A stretch of DNA of 64,000 bases. Source: Bacteroidia bacterium. GTDB lineage: Bacteria > Bacteroidota > Bacteroidia > NS11-12g > UBA9320. The first letter of the stretch is position 1. Each line of letters starts with the position of its first letter. The stretch lies in assembly GCA_028247315.1 (NCBI GenBank), contig JAOKFZ010000005.1, positions 1 to 64,000 on the forward strand, in the 5' to 3' direction. A model generated the notes under the pieces. The model did no database searches, was not told the DNA's origin, and saw only the letters and a program-made list of their open reading frames with translations. The translations under genes were made by a program, and so were the position numbers. Shown one piece after another: positions 44,252-54,183 of this stretch.

Positions 44252-45085
44252 ATGAAGCGAAGCATCCACATAAAAGACACAGTGTTGCACCTAGATACAC
44301 CCAAGGTAATGGGGATATTGAATGTCACACCAGATTCGTTTTCTGACGGGGGCAAGTATGACTCGTTAGATGCTGCTATGGTGCAGGCAGAAAAGATGGC
44401 GAAAAATGGTGCAGATATACTGGATATAGGAGGTTATAGCTCAAGACCAGGAGCTAGTGAAGTGAGTTTACTGCAAGAGCTTGCACGGGTGATTCCTGTC
44501 ATACGCAAAGCAGCTAGAAACATAGATGTGATTATCTCAATTGATACATTTAGAAGCGAAGTAGCAAAGGCCGCTATAGAAGCAGGTGCTCATATCGTAA
44601 ATGATATAAGTGCCGGAGAAGATGATGCCGCCATGTTAGCTACGGTAGCACAGCTAGGAGTGCCATATATTGCTATGCACAAGCAAGGATTACCCAAGAC
44701 CATGCAGCAAAATCCTACGTATGCGGACGTGGTACAAAACGTGCTCGATTACCTACTAGTCAAAAAAGAGGAGTGTACTGCCGAAGGTATACAAGACGTA
44801 ATCATAGATCCTGGTTTTGGATTTGGCAAAACGCTGGAGCATAACTATACGCTATTGCGGGAATTTAGTAAACTGCAGGAAATAGGAGTTCCTGTACTGG
44901 CAGGAGTTTCTCGCAAGAGTATGATTTATAATTACTTAAAAATAGCCCCAGATGAAGCTGTAAATGGAAGTTCTTTTCTTCATGCGTTTGCCTTGCAAGG
45001 AGGAGCCAATATTTTGCGTGTGCATGATGTGAAAGAGGCTGCTGAGTGTGTGAAGTTGTATGAACAATTTATCCGTTCAAAATAA
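44252..45085 (+). CDS. folP: Dihydropteroate synthase
   Basis: Condenses p-aminobenzoate with dihydropterin pyrophosphate in folate synthesis; the target of sulfonamides. The 277-residue TIM barrel has the two signatures GILNVTPDSFSDGGKY (about 21-36) and DILDIGGYSSRPG (about 55-67), the DIS segment and the C-terminal GVSRKSM. The family length is normal. It has a short shared upstream region with the divergent DUF1599 gene. The 3' end overlaps the convergent PorV-like gene by nine bases. Confidence 0.97.
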   Translation: MKRSIHIKDTVLHLDTPKVMGILNVTPDSFSDGGKYDSLDAAMVQAEKMAKNGADILDIGGYSSRPGASEVSLLQELARVIPVIRKAARNIDVIISIDTFRSEVAKAAIEAGAHIVNDISAGEDDAAMLATVAQLGVPYIAMHKQGLPKTMQQNPTYADVVQNVLDYLLVKKEECTAEGIQDVIIDPGFGFGKTLEHNYTLLREFSKLQEIGVPVLAGVSRKSMIYNYLKIAPDEAVNGSSFLHAFALQGGANILRVHDVKEAAECVKLYEQFIRSK

Positions 45086-46165
45086 GATATACCGCAAGCT
45101 TGCGGTGTATGAATTGAAGTTGTCCCATTCTTGACCTACCGTATAGCTAGGTTGTGGTAAGGAACAATAGTCTAGGGTAAGGCTTACAGGTAAATCTGCC
45201 AGTTTATTAAGCGGTAGGGTGAGCCCTATCCCGAACGTTATGTCTTCTAATTGACTCTTGTTTTTTGGGTTGTTGTAGTTTTCTGTAGTTTCTGTGTAGT
45301 ATCCACCTCTTATGTGTATTATCTCTAGAATACTCACTTCTAAACCTGTTGAGTATTTATTGAAACGGTGTTGAGTATTGAATACGGTTTGGTATTCTGT
45401 GGCGGCAATTATTTTTAGCAGACATAGTGTAGCAAAAACTTTTTCGGATGAATAGTAGTATGAAACTCCAGATCGCATGATGATGGGTAAACCAATAGTA
45501 GTTAAAGATTGATTTGTAGACATTAATTCGAGTTGCGTACCTAAAGGATTTCGAATGGTAGTAGCGAGGTTAATAGATTGATTGTTTTGGAACCGAGAGA
45601 ACTCAAATTTCTTGAGTACCCCAAAATCCAATTGCAGTGAATTACCGGTTAGGCCTGCTATTTCAAAAGTAGATAGTCCCAAACTACCACCTATCGTAAA
45701 TGTAGACTCTGGAAGGTATGCAAATACTATTTTATTGTTGGTGATTTTATCCTCGAAAGAATCCAGTCTAGTTCCTAGATTATCAGTTACGTAACTTTTT
45801 AGGTTGTAATCGAATGAATTGCGACTCAAGCCCAAGGCCATATCACTGTTTATTTTGACGGCTATATTGATAGAACGTTTAGTGGCATCGGATAATAGAT
45901 AAAATGGATTGGTGTATGTTGTACTCACTTCTATTCCATCGAGGTTGCCTATGCCTGCGGGATTGAAATGCATAGAGGAGGCATCTCCATCCAACGATAC
46001 AAAACATTGGCCTATAGCCTCTGCTCTAGAACTATATTGCCTACCAAAGTAGTATTCCTGTGCAAATCCCTCGTAGGTGCTTTTTTGAGCAAAATATTTT
46101 GGGACAAATTGACAAAGTATGATGCTGAAAATGAATAGTCTTGGGGTCAATAGCATAGAGTTCAT
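45077..46165 (-). CDS. PorV/PorQ-like outer-membrane protein
   Basis: A 362-residue predicted FadL-like outer-membrane barrel. It has a signal peptide (about 1-26, ending YFAQ) and an early motif SRAEAIGQCFVSLDGDASSMHFNPAGIGNL, which matches the PorV/PorQ family pattern (A-G-A-xxA..D......NPAG). Members include T9SS components that shuttle cargo to surface attachment. Which of the several paralogues this is cannot be decided. It converges on folP with a nine-base overlap. Confidence 0.82.
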   Translation of the reverse strand: MNSMLLTPRLFIFSIILCQFVPKYFAQKSTYEGFAQEYYFGRQYSSRAEAIGQCFVSLDGDASSMHFNPAGIGNLDGIEVSTTYTNPFYLLSDATKRSINIAVKINSDMALGLSRNSFDYNLKSYVTDNLGTRLDSFEDKITNNKIVFAYLPESTFTIGGSLGLSTFEIAGLTGNSLQLDFGVLKKFEFSRFQNNQSINLATTIRNPLGTQLELMSTNQSLTTIGLPIIMRSGVSYYYSSEKVFATLCLLKIIAATEYQTVFNTQHRFNKYSTGLEVSILEIIHIRGGYYTETTENYNNPKNKSQLEDITFGIGLTLPLNKLADLPVSLTLDYCSLPQPSYTVGQEWDNFNSYTASLRYILF

Positions 46166-46214
46166 ATACTACGAATATACAAGAATGCAATTATGTGATC
46201 AACATCCACTTCTT

Positions 46215-46229
46215 TTTCACGTAGTGAAA
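46215..46229. repeat. Palindrome upstream of lipoprotein/TonB operon
   Basis: TTTCAC-GTA-GTGAAA is a perfect six-base inverted repeat, 87 bases before the lipoprotein start and just upstream of an AATAATTTG promoter-like sequence. It is a candidate operator for the operon. Confidence 0.4.
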
Positions 46230-46315
46230 TAATAATTTGACGGTAACGTAAGCATAACATTACACCCCAACCATTGTACCAACAAAAAAAAATAGAACAA
46301 CTAATTTCAACAACA

Positions 46316-47608
46316 ATGAAAAACACTTCAAAACTTTTATTCCTAATGATGCTAGTAATAGCAACTGTATCTTTTGTGGGTTGTAGTCCAGATGATAAGC
46401 CAGTAGTACAGCCAAGTACAAACTACGAGCACTCTGGCTTTGTCTCTACTGATGAGACCTGGGATGCGAATGGTATTCATATCTTAAAAGATAGGGTAAT
46501 CGTGCAAGCAGGTGTAACACTTACCATAGAGCCAGGAGCTATTATCAAAGGCGAAGTCGGTATTGGACCCAATGCATCTGTACTTATAGTAGCAAGAGGA
46601 GCAACGATTAACGCAGAAGGAACAGCAGCTAAGCCTATTATCTTTACCTCTGTAGCAGATGAGATAGCACTAGGACAAAAAGTAGGGCCAAACCTAAATA
46701 TAGAAACCGATAAAGGTTTCTGGGGAGGAGTTATTATACTCGGAAATGCTCCCGTATCTCCAAAGACCGGAACAACTGAACAAGTAGAAGGTATACCGGC
46801 GGACGTTATCGAAGGCAACTACGGTGGAGATGATGCAGCAGATAACTCTGGCATATTTACATACGTATCTATTCGCCATGGAGGCACACTCATAGGTGAA
46901 GGAAACGAGGTAAATGGACTTACGCTAGGTGGTGTAGGTAGTGGTACTACAATCAATCATATAGAAGTAGTAGGAAACGTAGATGACGGTATAGAGTGCT
47001 TTGGAGGTACGGTAAATATAGACGATGCAATCGTACTGTACCAAGGAGATGATGCCTTTGACATAGATCAAGCTTACGGGGGTACAATAGATAACTTTAT
47101 CTACATAGCTGGATCTACTTCAGATCACGGATTAGAAATAGATGGACCAGAAGGATCTGCCAATGCTGTTGGGCAGTTTGTTTTGCAAAACGGATCACTC
47201 AAAGGAAATTCGACTCAAGGTGAGTTTGCAGATTTTAGAAGTGGAGCTCAGGGAAGTGTTGACAAGCTTTACTTCTTTGGTTTCAATACAGCTGCAGATA
47301 TGGAGCTAGATGACGATAAGACCTCTGCCAACTATGCGGCAGGATCATTTACTCTCACCAATCTCAAATTTAATGCTACAGCTTGGACGCTGGATGATGA
47401 AGGATCTCCAGATGGAGGTACTACTACGTGGCCTATGGTGACTAGTTTATTTGCAGATAAATCAGATGCGGGAGATGCTGATGCCGCAGATACCAAATTT
47501 GCTGGTGACAGTAATGCACTCGTAACGGCTAAGGACGGTGGTGCCGACAAATCAGAATTTACAGGATGGACGCTAGCAGATGCGGAAGGATTACTTGCCG
47601 ATTTTTAA
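46316..47608 (+). CDS. Surface lipoprotein with beta-helix-like repeats
   Basis: A 430-residue lipoprotein from ATG at 46316 (signal MKNTSKLLFLMMLVIATVSF, then VGC, Cys23). An upstream extension from 46274 has no signal-peptide logic. The mature protein has a beta-helix-like pattern: VIVQAGVTLTIEPGAIIKGE, GGTLIGEGNEVNGLTLGGVGSG, INHIEVVGNVDDGIECFGGTVN. Such proteins are often encoded next to a CarboxypepD_reg TonB receptor in Bacteroidota and frequently carry the vague label 'multidrug transporter'. The TonB receptor follows after 139 bases that contain a terminator-like hairpin. It probably acts with that receptor in uptake at the outer membrane. Confidence 0.75.
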   Translation: MKNTSKLLFLMMLVIATVSFVGCSPDDKPVVQPSTNYEHSGFVSTDETWDANGIHILKDRVIVQAGVTLTIEPGAIIKGEVGIGPNASVLIVARGATINAEGTAAKPIIFTSVADEIALGQKVGPNLNIETDKGFWGGVIILGNAPVSPKTGTTEQVEGIPADVIEGNYGGDDAADNSGIFTYVSIRHGGTLIGEGNEVNGLTLGGVGSGTTINHIEVVGNVDDGIECFGGTVNIDDAIVLYQGDDAFDIDQAYGGTIDNFIYIAGSTSDHGLEIDGPEGSANAVGQFVLQNGSLKGNSTQGEFADFRSGAQGSVDKLYFFGFNTAADMELDDDKTSANYAAGSFTLTNLKFNATAWTLDDEGSPDGGTTTWPMVTSLFADKSDAGDADAADTKFAGDSNALVTAKDGGADKSEFTGWTLADAEGLLADF

Positions 47609-47654
47609 TTAATGATTGTTGATGAATTACCCAAAAAAATAAACTCAAGTGAGG

Positions 47655-47680
47655 CAGCGTAGATTTTTCAACGCTGTTTT
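47655..47680 (+). terminator. Hairpin between lipoprotein and TonB receptor genes
   Basis: CAGCGT (47655-47660) and ACGCTG (47671-47676) form a six-base stem with a ten-base loop, followed by TTTT. It is a weak terminator or attenuator that would lower receptor expression relative to the lipoprotein. Confidence 0.5.
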
Positions 47681-47747
47681 ACTGTTTTATATCAAGAGGC
47701 AATAATTCATATTCATAATCCAAACTAAACATTCAAAAAAGAGAAAC

Positions 47748-50585
47748 ATGATTCATATTAAAACTCTAGCTACCCTTGTTTTATTAGCTATTTCAACGGT
47801 ATACTCGTTTGCCCAAAGGGGCACAGTATCTGGCAATGTGGTAGATGATGCCACAGGAGAACCACTAATAAGTGCTATAATAACGTGCTCAACATCGAAG
47901 GGTGGAGGGTATTCAGATTTTGAAGGCAATTTCATGGCGAGTTTTGATGCTGGAGCAAGAGATATTAGCATCAAACTGGTGAGCTATAAGGGGGAAATAG
48001 TAGCCGCTGTAGAAGTATTAGCAGATGGGAATATAGCCATAGGCACTATTCGTCTAAAGTCAAAGGCAGAGGAAGCTCTAAAAGGCGGTGTTACTATACG
48101 TGTAAAAAAGTCAACTACTTCGAGTAGTGCTTTGATTACGGCACAAAAAAAATCGGTAAATTTAATGGACGGTACAAGTAAGCAAGCTATGGCCAAAGTA
48201 GGAGATGGAGATGCTGCGGCTGCAGCCAGTAGGGTCACAGGAGTAAGTGTAGATGGAGGATATGTGTTTGTACGTGGTCTTGGAGATAGATACACCAAAA
48301 CAGTGCTCAATGGTATGGAGTTGCCAGGTCTAGATCCTGATAAAAACACCATACAGATGGATATTTTCCCATCAAATCTGATAGATAATATTGTAGTATT
48401 AAAGAGTTTTACGCCAAATCTTGCAGGTGATTTCACCGGTGGTTGGGTAGACGTACAGACGTCAGATTTTCAAGCAAAAGAAGTATTTGCTGTATCCGCA
48501 TCGCTTGGATATAATCCAGCTATGAGTTTTAATGGCGATTACGTGACACACAATGATGGTATAGGAGAAGTATTTGCCGCAGGCAAAGGCAGCAGAAAAA
48601 TACCCTTTGGCGAGACCAAAGCTATTCCTTTTTCTCAATATACACAGCGTAATGGAGGAGCACAACAGGCACAAGAGAATGCAAATGCTTTCAGTAAAGA
48701 ACTGGGTGCTACGCAGCAGATGAGTTTGCTCAATACTGCATTCAATATCAACTACGGAAATCAAATAAACAAAGACAAGAAAACGTACGGATACAATCTA
48801 GCAGCGGGGTATAGCAATAAATTTAATTATTATGATCAGGCTCTTTACCAAACGTATATCAAGGATGAAGACAAGTCAATAAATGAACTTGTACTTTCTG
48901 AGAAGAATAATGGTCGCCTTGGCGTAAATGAAGTGCTTTGGAGTGTCTTGGCAAATGGTTCGTATAAAAAAGGAAGAAACAGCTGGAGTACAACGCTCTT
49001 TCATACGCAGAATGGAGTGAAGAAAACCTCAAAACTGATGTATCAAAATGCGGCCAATCCTTTTGGTGATGCAGGAGCACAGCTAGATAAGAGCGTGCTA
49101 TATTACAACCAGCGTACACTTACCAGTTTATTGGTAGAGCATACGCTCAAAAATGATTCTGGATGGTCGTTTGTCGCCAAAATATCGCCAAGTGTGTCGA
49201 GCAACGATGAGCCAGATATGCGTATCACGGCATTGTCCTTTGATGAGAACGAGGACTATAGATTTAATATAGGGGCGGGATCTGAAGTTACCCGCTTGTA
49301 CAGAAACATCACAGAGCTAAACTTGAATGCTAAATGGGATGCAGAAAGAATAGTTTATCTGGCCAATAAGTTAGAGACCAAAGTAAAATTTGGTGCGGCC
49401 AATAATGTGAAAAACAGAAGCTTTGGTGTGTTCCAGTATAATTATCTGCCCGTGGGTAATTTTAGCCTAAATGGAGACCCCAATCAGATTACCGAAGAAT
49501 ATCTTTTTAATGCCAATACCAAAGAAGGCTTTACCCTATTTGGAGAGCCGCAAGCGTCCAATGCATTTAATGCTACACTGAATGTAGCAGCAGTGTATGC
49601 TATGAATGAATATCCGCTTACCAAAAGATTGTTGGCTATATACGGAGTGCGTTTAGAGAAAGCAGATATGTACTACACAGGAGAAAACACCAGTAACTTG
49701 TCCTATAGTAATGAAAAAGTACTGGACGAGTTGAATGTGCTACCTGCATTAAATCTACTCTTTAGGGCTACTCCTGATATCAATGTAAGGCTGGCAGGTA
49801 CGCGTACTCTAGCTCGTCCATCATTCAAAGAGAAATCGCTAGCACAGATATTAGATCCTATTTCTGGTCGTACGTTTATTGGCAATCTAGACCTGCAGCA
49901 AACAGAAGTGACTAATTTGGATATCCGCTTTGAGAAATTCATGAAGCGAGGAGAACTCATATCGGTAAGTGGTTTCTACAAAAATTTCACCAATCCGATA
50001 GAGATTGTCGTGTTTAAGCCAGAAACTCCAACCAATTTTACACCGAGGAATGCACTAAGTGCCAAGGTATATGGAGCAGAGTTTGAGTTGAAAAGGGGAC
50101 TAAGCATTATGGGTATAAACCATTTCTCTGTAGCTACAAATGCGTCGTACATCGTCTCAACGGTACAAATGACTCCTCAAGAAATTACAGGTAAGACTAA
50201 CGAACTGCGTACAGGACAAACAATAGGAACGACTAGAGAGATGCAAGGACAAGCACCGTACATCATCAATGTAGGAGTAAACTATGAAAAGAAAGAACAA
50301 GGAATAAATGCAAATCTGTCGTATAACGTACAAGGACCAAAACTGGCCATTGTAGGTATAGGTCGTTTGCCCGATGTGTACACGGAGTCCTTTCATAGCC
50401 TCAATTTCAAAGCGAGCTACTCGTTTATGAAAATGGATATAGCACAACTTAGCTTCTCAGTAGACAACATATTGGCAGATGACAATCTGCAGGTGTATAG
50501 CGGTTTTCAAGCACGCGATCAAATTTTTACGCAGCTAGTGCCACAGCGTACTTTCAAAGTAGGTTTTAGTTATAGCATAAAGTAG
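47748..50585 (+). CDS. TonB-dependent receptor with CarboxypepD_reg-like domain
   Basis: A 945-residue outer-membrane receptor. It has a signal peptide (about 1-22), a CarboxypepD_reg-like beta-sandwich (about 24-100; RGTVSGNVVDDATGEPLISA), a plug domain (about 130-240; GVSVDGGYVFVRGLGDRYTKTVLNGM) and a barrel ending with FKVGFSYSIK. The RGLGDRY plug wording is typical of a large uncharacterised Bacteroidota/Proteobacteria TonB group. It is linked with the upstream beta-helix lipoprotein. The ligand is unknown. Confidence 0.93.
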   Translation: MIHIKTLATLVLLAISTVYSFAQRGTVSGNVVDDATGEPLISAIITCSTSKGGGYSDFEGNFMASFDAGARDISIKLVSYKGEIVAAVEVLADGNIAIGTIRLKSKAEEALKGGVTIRVKKSTTSSSALITAQKKSVNLMDGTSKQAMAKVGDGDAAAAASRVTGVSVDGGYVFVRGLGDRYTKTVLNGMELPGLDPDKNTIQMDIFPSNLIDNIVVLKSFTPNLAGDFTGGWVDVQTSDFQAKEVFAVSASLGYNPAMSFNGDYVTHNDGIGEVFAAGKGSRKIPFGETKAIPFSQYTQRNGGAQQAQENANAFSKELGATQQMSLLNTAFNINYGNQINKDKKTYGYNLAAGYSNKFNYYDQALYQTYIKDEDKSINELVLSEKNNGRLGVNEVLWSVLANGSYKKGRNSWSTTLFHTQNGVKKTSKLMYQNAANPFGDAGAQLDKSVLYYNQRTLTSLLVEHTLKNDSGWSFVAKISPSVSSNDEPDMRITALSFDENEDYRFNIGAGSEVTRLYRNITELNLNAKWDAERIVYLANKLETKVKFGAANNVKNRSFGVFQYNYLPVGNFSLNGDPNQITEEYLFNANTKEGFTLFGEPQASNAFNATLNVAAVYAMNEYPLTKRLLAIYGVRLEKADMYYTGENTSNLSYSNEKVLDELNVLPALNLLFRATPDINVRLAGTRTLARPSFKEKSLAQILDPISGRTFIGNLDLQQTEVTNLDIRFEKFMKRGELISVSGFYKNFTNPIEIVVFKPETPTNFTPRNALSAKVYGAEFELKRGLSIMGINHFSVATNASYIVSTVQMTPQEITGKTNELRTGQTIGTTREMQGQAPYIINVGVNYEKKEQGINANLSYNVQGPKLAIVGIGRLPDVYTESFHSLNFKASYSFMKMDIAQLSFSVDNILADDNLQVYSGFQARDQIFTQLVPQRTFKVGFSYSIK

Positions 50586-50766
50586 GGAGAGATGTAGGGT
50601 AGGTGATTTAAATTGCTGTTGTACACAGGATATTATGAGAAAGGGCTGCTGAAGAGTGGTCCTTTTTTAGTTAAAAATGCAAAATCGGAACTCAATGGGA
50701 TGCAGGTTTGCAGTATTTTGAAACAGTGAAAGAATTAACGACTGAGCTTTGTATTGCCTATTATCT

Positions 50767-52638
50767 CTACATTCTTTCAGGTACTCCTATTCCCAACAGA
50801 TTAAAACCGTGTTTAATGGTATCGCCTACTGCTTGAGACAGGGCTAGTCTAAACCCACGTACGTCTTCATCTTCTACACCAAGTATGACATGCTCGTGGT
50901 AGAATTTATTGAAAGCCTTTGCCAGTTCGTACACCGCATTGGCAATCTCGCTTGGGTTGTAGTTGTTAGCCGCTGCATTTACGGCGATAGGGTAGGAGTT
51001 CATTAGTACAATGAGGTCTTTCTCCTCTGCAGCTAGAGCCGTAGGCTTTACAAATGCTGTACTCTTACCTGTTTCGTCTGCCGCACGCAGTATAGAGTTG
51101 ATACGTGTGTAGGTGTACTGTATAAATGGTGCTGTATTTCCTTGAAAATCAATTGATTCCTTCGGGTCGTACATCATTCGCTTTTTAGCATCTACTTTTA
51201 GCAAGTAGTATTTGAGAGCACCCATTCCAAGTGTTTCGTATAGAGCGGTTAATTCCTCAGTAGACATGCCTTCGGTCTTGCCCAGTTCTTCGGTTTGCTT
51301 TTGGGCAGTGGTTACTACTTCCTCCATTAGCTCATCTGCATCTACCACAGTTCCCTCGCGGCTTTTCATCTTTCCTTCTGGTAGATCAACCATTCCGTAG
51401 CTCAAGTGGTACAGACCATCTGCATAGGGCTTATTCAGCTTCTTTAGGATGAGTTGCAATACCTTGAAATGGTAGTCTTGCTCGTTGCCCACCACATAGA
51501 TAAATTTATCCATCTTGAAGTTAGCATATTTGAGGTCTGCTGTACCTATATCTTGGGTGATGTATACTGAAGTACCGTCGGCACGTTGTACTATTTTCTC
51601 ATCCAGTCCGTCGTCGGTCAGGTCTATCCATACGCTGCCATCGTCCTTAGTGAAAAATGCTCCAGATGCGAGGCCTTCTTGTACCATAGCTTTTCCCAGT
51701 AAGTAGGTGTCAGACTCGTAGTATATCTTATCAAAAGATACTCCTAGACGTTTGTATGTAGCATCAAAACCGTTGTACACCCAGCCATTCATCTTCTTCC
51801 ATAGAGCAATGACTGCTTCATCTCCATCTTCCCATTTCTGTAAGGTGGTTTTTACCTCGGCACCTATAGTACTGTGGTTGTTAAAGTAGTTGTTCTTGTA
51901 TTCTGACTTGAAGGCTTTGGCCAAGTCAGCTCCTTCTTTTATGTATTTTTTTGCTTCGTTAGAGGTCTTGAATGTTGCTAACTGTGCTTCTCCTTCTGAT
52001 GTGTCAATCCACGTAGCATATTCTATTTGAAATTTTTTCTCAAACTCTACATAGTATTTCCCAACCAAGTGGTCTCCTTTTAGGCCAGAACTTTCCGGCG
52101 TTTCACCATTTCCCCATATTTGCCAGGCTATCATACTTTTACAGATATGAATGCCTCGGTCATTTACCAAGTTGTTTTTTACTACATCGTATCCGTTGGC
52201 AGCGAGTATCTCACAATAGGAGAATCCCAATACGTTATTGCGAATGTGTCCTAAGTGAAGCGGCTTATTGGTGTTCGGAGAGGAGTATTCTACGACTACT
52301 TTCTGTCCTTTGCCTATGGTAGGTATAGTAATACCACTTGCTACTCTTTTTTTGGCAACTTCTAGCCAATAATCATCGCTCAATTCTAAGTTCAAGAAAC
52401 CCTTTACCACATTGTAGTCTTCTATTTCGGCTACGTGCTCTATTAGGTAGTCGCCTAATTCTGCTGCGGTGTCTTCTGGTTTTTTGCGGCTATGTTTCAG
52501 GTACGGAAATACCACAAAGGTGTAGTCGCCAGCAAATTTTGCATTGGTGTTTTCGAAAGAAATTTCTCCTTCGGTAATCGTATAAAGGTTAGCGAGTGCT
52601 TCTTTTGTTTTGGCTCCTATAGTAGCGAGTATATCCAT
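50767..52638 (-). CDS. argS: Arginyl-tRNA synthetase
   Basis: Class I aminoacyl-tRNA synthetase. The 623 residues comprise an N-terminal arginyl-tRNA recognition domain (about 1-105), the catalytic Rossmann fold with HLGH at 128-131 (PNTNKPLHLGHIRNN), the KMSKS-equivalent GKMKSREG and a C-terminal DALR anticodon-binding domain. This is the longer Bacteroidota form. The ATG overlaps the stop of the upstream SDR gene by one base. Confidence 0.97.
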   Translation of the reverse strand: MDILATIGAKTKEALANLYTITEGEISFENTNAKFAGDYTFVVFPYLKHSRKKPEDTAAELGDYLIEHVAEIEDYNVVKGFLNLELSDDYWLEVAKKRVASGITIPTIGKGQKVVVEYSSPNTNKPLHLGHIRNNVLGFSYCEILAANGYDVVKNNLVNDRGIHICKSMIAWQIWGNGETPESSGLKGDHLVGKYYVEFEKKFQIEYATWIDTSEGEAQLATFKTSNEAKKYIKEGADLAKAFKSEYKNNYFNNHSTIGAEVKTTLQKWEDGDEAVIALWKKMNGWVYNGFDATYKRLGVSFDKIYYESDTYLLGKAMVQEGLASGAFFTKDDGSVWIDLTDDGLDEKIVQRADGTSVYITQDIGTADLKYANFKMDKFIYVVGNEQDYHFKVLQLILKKLNKPYADGLYHLSYGMVDLPEGKMKSREGTVVDADELMEEVVTTAQKQTEELGKTEGMSTEELTALYETLGMGALKYYLLKVDAKKRMMYDPKESIDFQGNTAPFIQYTYTRINSILRAADETGKSTAFVKPTALAAEEKDLIVLMNSYPIAVNAAANNYNPSEIANAVYELAKAFNKFYHEHVILGVEDEDVRGFRLALSQAVGDTIKHGFNLLGIGVPERM

Positions 52639-53459
52639 TATTTCTTGATCGGCGAATTGGGTTCGGCAGCTATTGCCTTGTGTATGGTTCTTTCTAAATA
52701 CTTTGGAAAAAATTTATTCATCCAAAATATGAGTCTTCCTTGTTTGTTGGTAAGCATAAAATCCTTGCGGTCTCGTATGGCTTGCAAAATATCCAGAGCT
52801 ACATCATGTGCTTTGTCCATTTTGCTCTCATCTGCGGGTGTATCTCCTTGTACAGATCCATCGGCAAGTTTTGCGTTGTAGCGTATGTTACTGGCGGTGA
52901 ATCCTGGGCAGGCTACAAGTGTATGCAGTCCTCTACTCATGTATTCCATCCGTAGGCTTTCAAATAGGCCATTCATAGCAAATTTGGATGAGGCATAACC
53001 AGAGCGTCCGGGTAATCCTTTAAAACCCGTTACAGACGATACGGCTACGAGGCTGCCTTTGTTTTTGAGTAATTGGGGTAAAGCCGCTTGGCTGCAATAC
53101 ACCGCTCCCCAAAAATTGACGTCCATTATTCCACGTAGTACATCCGATTTTACTTCTTCAAAAGGAGCACGCATACTGATGCCTGCATTATTGATAAGGA
53201 TATCTATGCTGCCCAGTTGATCTATGCTTTGTGTAATAAAACGATGGCAGTCTTCTTCCTTGGTTACGTCTGTGGCTATTACCACTACGTTCACACCAAA
53301 GGCTTCTTCTAGTTCTTGTTGTAGTACTATGAGTTTGTCTAAATTGCGAGCTGCTATAGCAAGGTTTGCACCCGCTTTGGCCGCTTCTCTAGCTATGGCT
53401 TCGCCTATGCCACTGCTGGCACCAGTTATTAGTATATTTTTTCCCTTGAGCGAGTCCAA
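52638..53459 (-). CDS. Short-chain dehydrogenase/reductase
   Basis: A 273-residue NAD(P)-dependent oxidoreductase of the classical SDR group. The cofactor motif is TGASSGIGEA (12-21), the structural NNAG is in DILINNAGISM, and the catalytic Ser and Tyr-x3-Lys are in SSVTGFKGLPGRSGYASSK. A basic C-terminus after the fold (KFFPKYLERTIHKAI) may touch the membrane. The substrate is not deducible. It is coupled to argS downstream and follows the redoxin gene by four bases. Confidence 0.92.
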   Translation of the reverse strand: MDSLKGKNILITGASSGIGEAIAREAAKAGANLAIAARNLDKLIVLQQELEEAFGVNVVVIATDVTKEEDCHRFITQSIDQLGSIDILINNAGISMRAPFEEVKSDVLRGIMDVNFWGAVYCSQAALPQLLKNKGSLVAVSSVTGFKGLPGRSGYASSKFAMNGLFESLRMEYMSRGLHTLVACPGFTASNIRYNAKLADGSVQGDTPADESKMDKAHDVALDILQAIRDRKDFMLTNKQGRLIFWMNKFFPKYLERTIHKAIAAEPNSPIKK

Positions 53460-53463
53460 TGTT

Positions 53464-53991
53464 CTATTTCTTCCACTTTACACTGCAACCTACAGCAGGT
53501 ACTTCGGCGTAGTCTGGTTCCATACCGTCTAGTGTATCTTCTATAGCATCTTCCAAAAACACACGTGTTACCATGTGCTCGTTTTCCCAATTGTCATCTA
53601 TGGCTCCTTGGTATACAAGCTCACGCTTACTGTTAAACACAAATACCTCTGGAGTACGCGTAGCACCTAGTTTTTTGGTGATTTTTTGGTCTTCGTCGTG
53701 TAGGTAGGGAAACGGTAGATTCAACTGTTTTGCAAGGTCTTTCATGGCATCAAACGAGTCTGCAGGATATTGCTCTGCATCATTTGCATTGATAGCAATA
53801 ATACCGAGGTTATCTTCTTCATACTGGTTTTGAAGTTTTATAAGTCTACTCCAGTATGCCCGAGCATATGGACAATGATTGCAGGTTACTACAAGTACAA
53901 GTGCTGTCCTATCTGCAAAGGTAAACTTGTTGTACATCTTGTTTTTGGTGCCTTTTAGCTCAAAATTGAACAGTTTTTTTCCGATCTCCAT
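53464..53991 (-). CDS. Thioredoxin-like redoxin family protein
   Basis: A 175-residue cytoplasmic protein from ATG at 53991. A longer frame upstream to 54153 has no family similarity. It has a peroxiredoxin/thioredoxin-type fold: VLVVTCNHCPYARAYWSRL carries CNHC at 37-40, and PFPYLHDEDQKITKKLGATRTPEVFVFN has the cis-Pro region. This is the common Bacteroidota 'thioredoxin family/AhpC-TSA' protein with the TCNHCPY motif. It is probably an alkyl peroxide or thiol oxidoreductase. It starts an operon with the SDR and argS genes. Confidence 0.9.
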   Translation of the reverse strand: MEIGKKLFNFELKGTKNKMYNKFTFADRTALVLVVTCNHCPYARAYWSRLIKLQNQYEEDNLGIIAINANDAEQYPADSFDAMKDLAKQLNLPFPYLHDEDQKITKKLGATRTPEVFVFNSKRELVYQGAIDDNWENEHMVTRVFLEDAIEDTLDGMEPDYAEVPAVGCSVKWKK

Positions 53992-54183
53992 GGGATGGCA
54001 AAGGTAAGGGAATGGTAGGAATGATGTTAAGGATTTTTTTAGTAGGTTTTTTCTATGTAGGAATGTAGCAAGTTCCAAGAAAACCAAAAAATGGATATTT
54101 GTTGAAAGGCCAGTAGTTGGAGAAATAATTTTGTGAAATAATGACAAAAACAAGACAGTAAGTATTCGACTTTTGGTAAGAGG

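Noticed and set aside
46274-46315. Longer start for the beta-helix lipoprotein
   Set aside because: It would place charged and polar residues before the signal peptide; the ATG at 46316 gives a standard lipoprotein signal.
53992-54153. N-terminal extension of the redoxin
   Set aside because: The extra 54 residues look like translated noncoding sequence; the family start MEIGKKLFNFELKG is at 53991.
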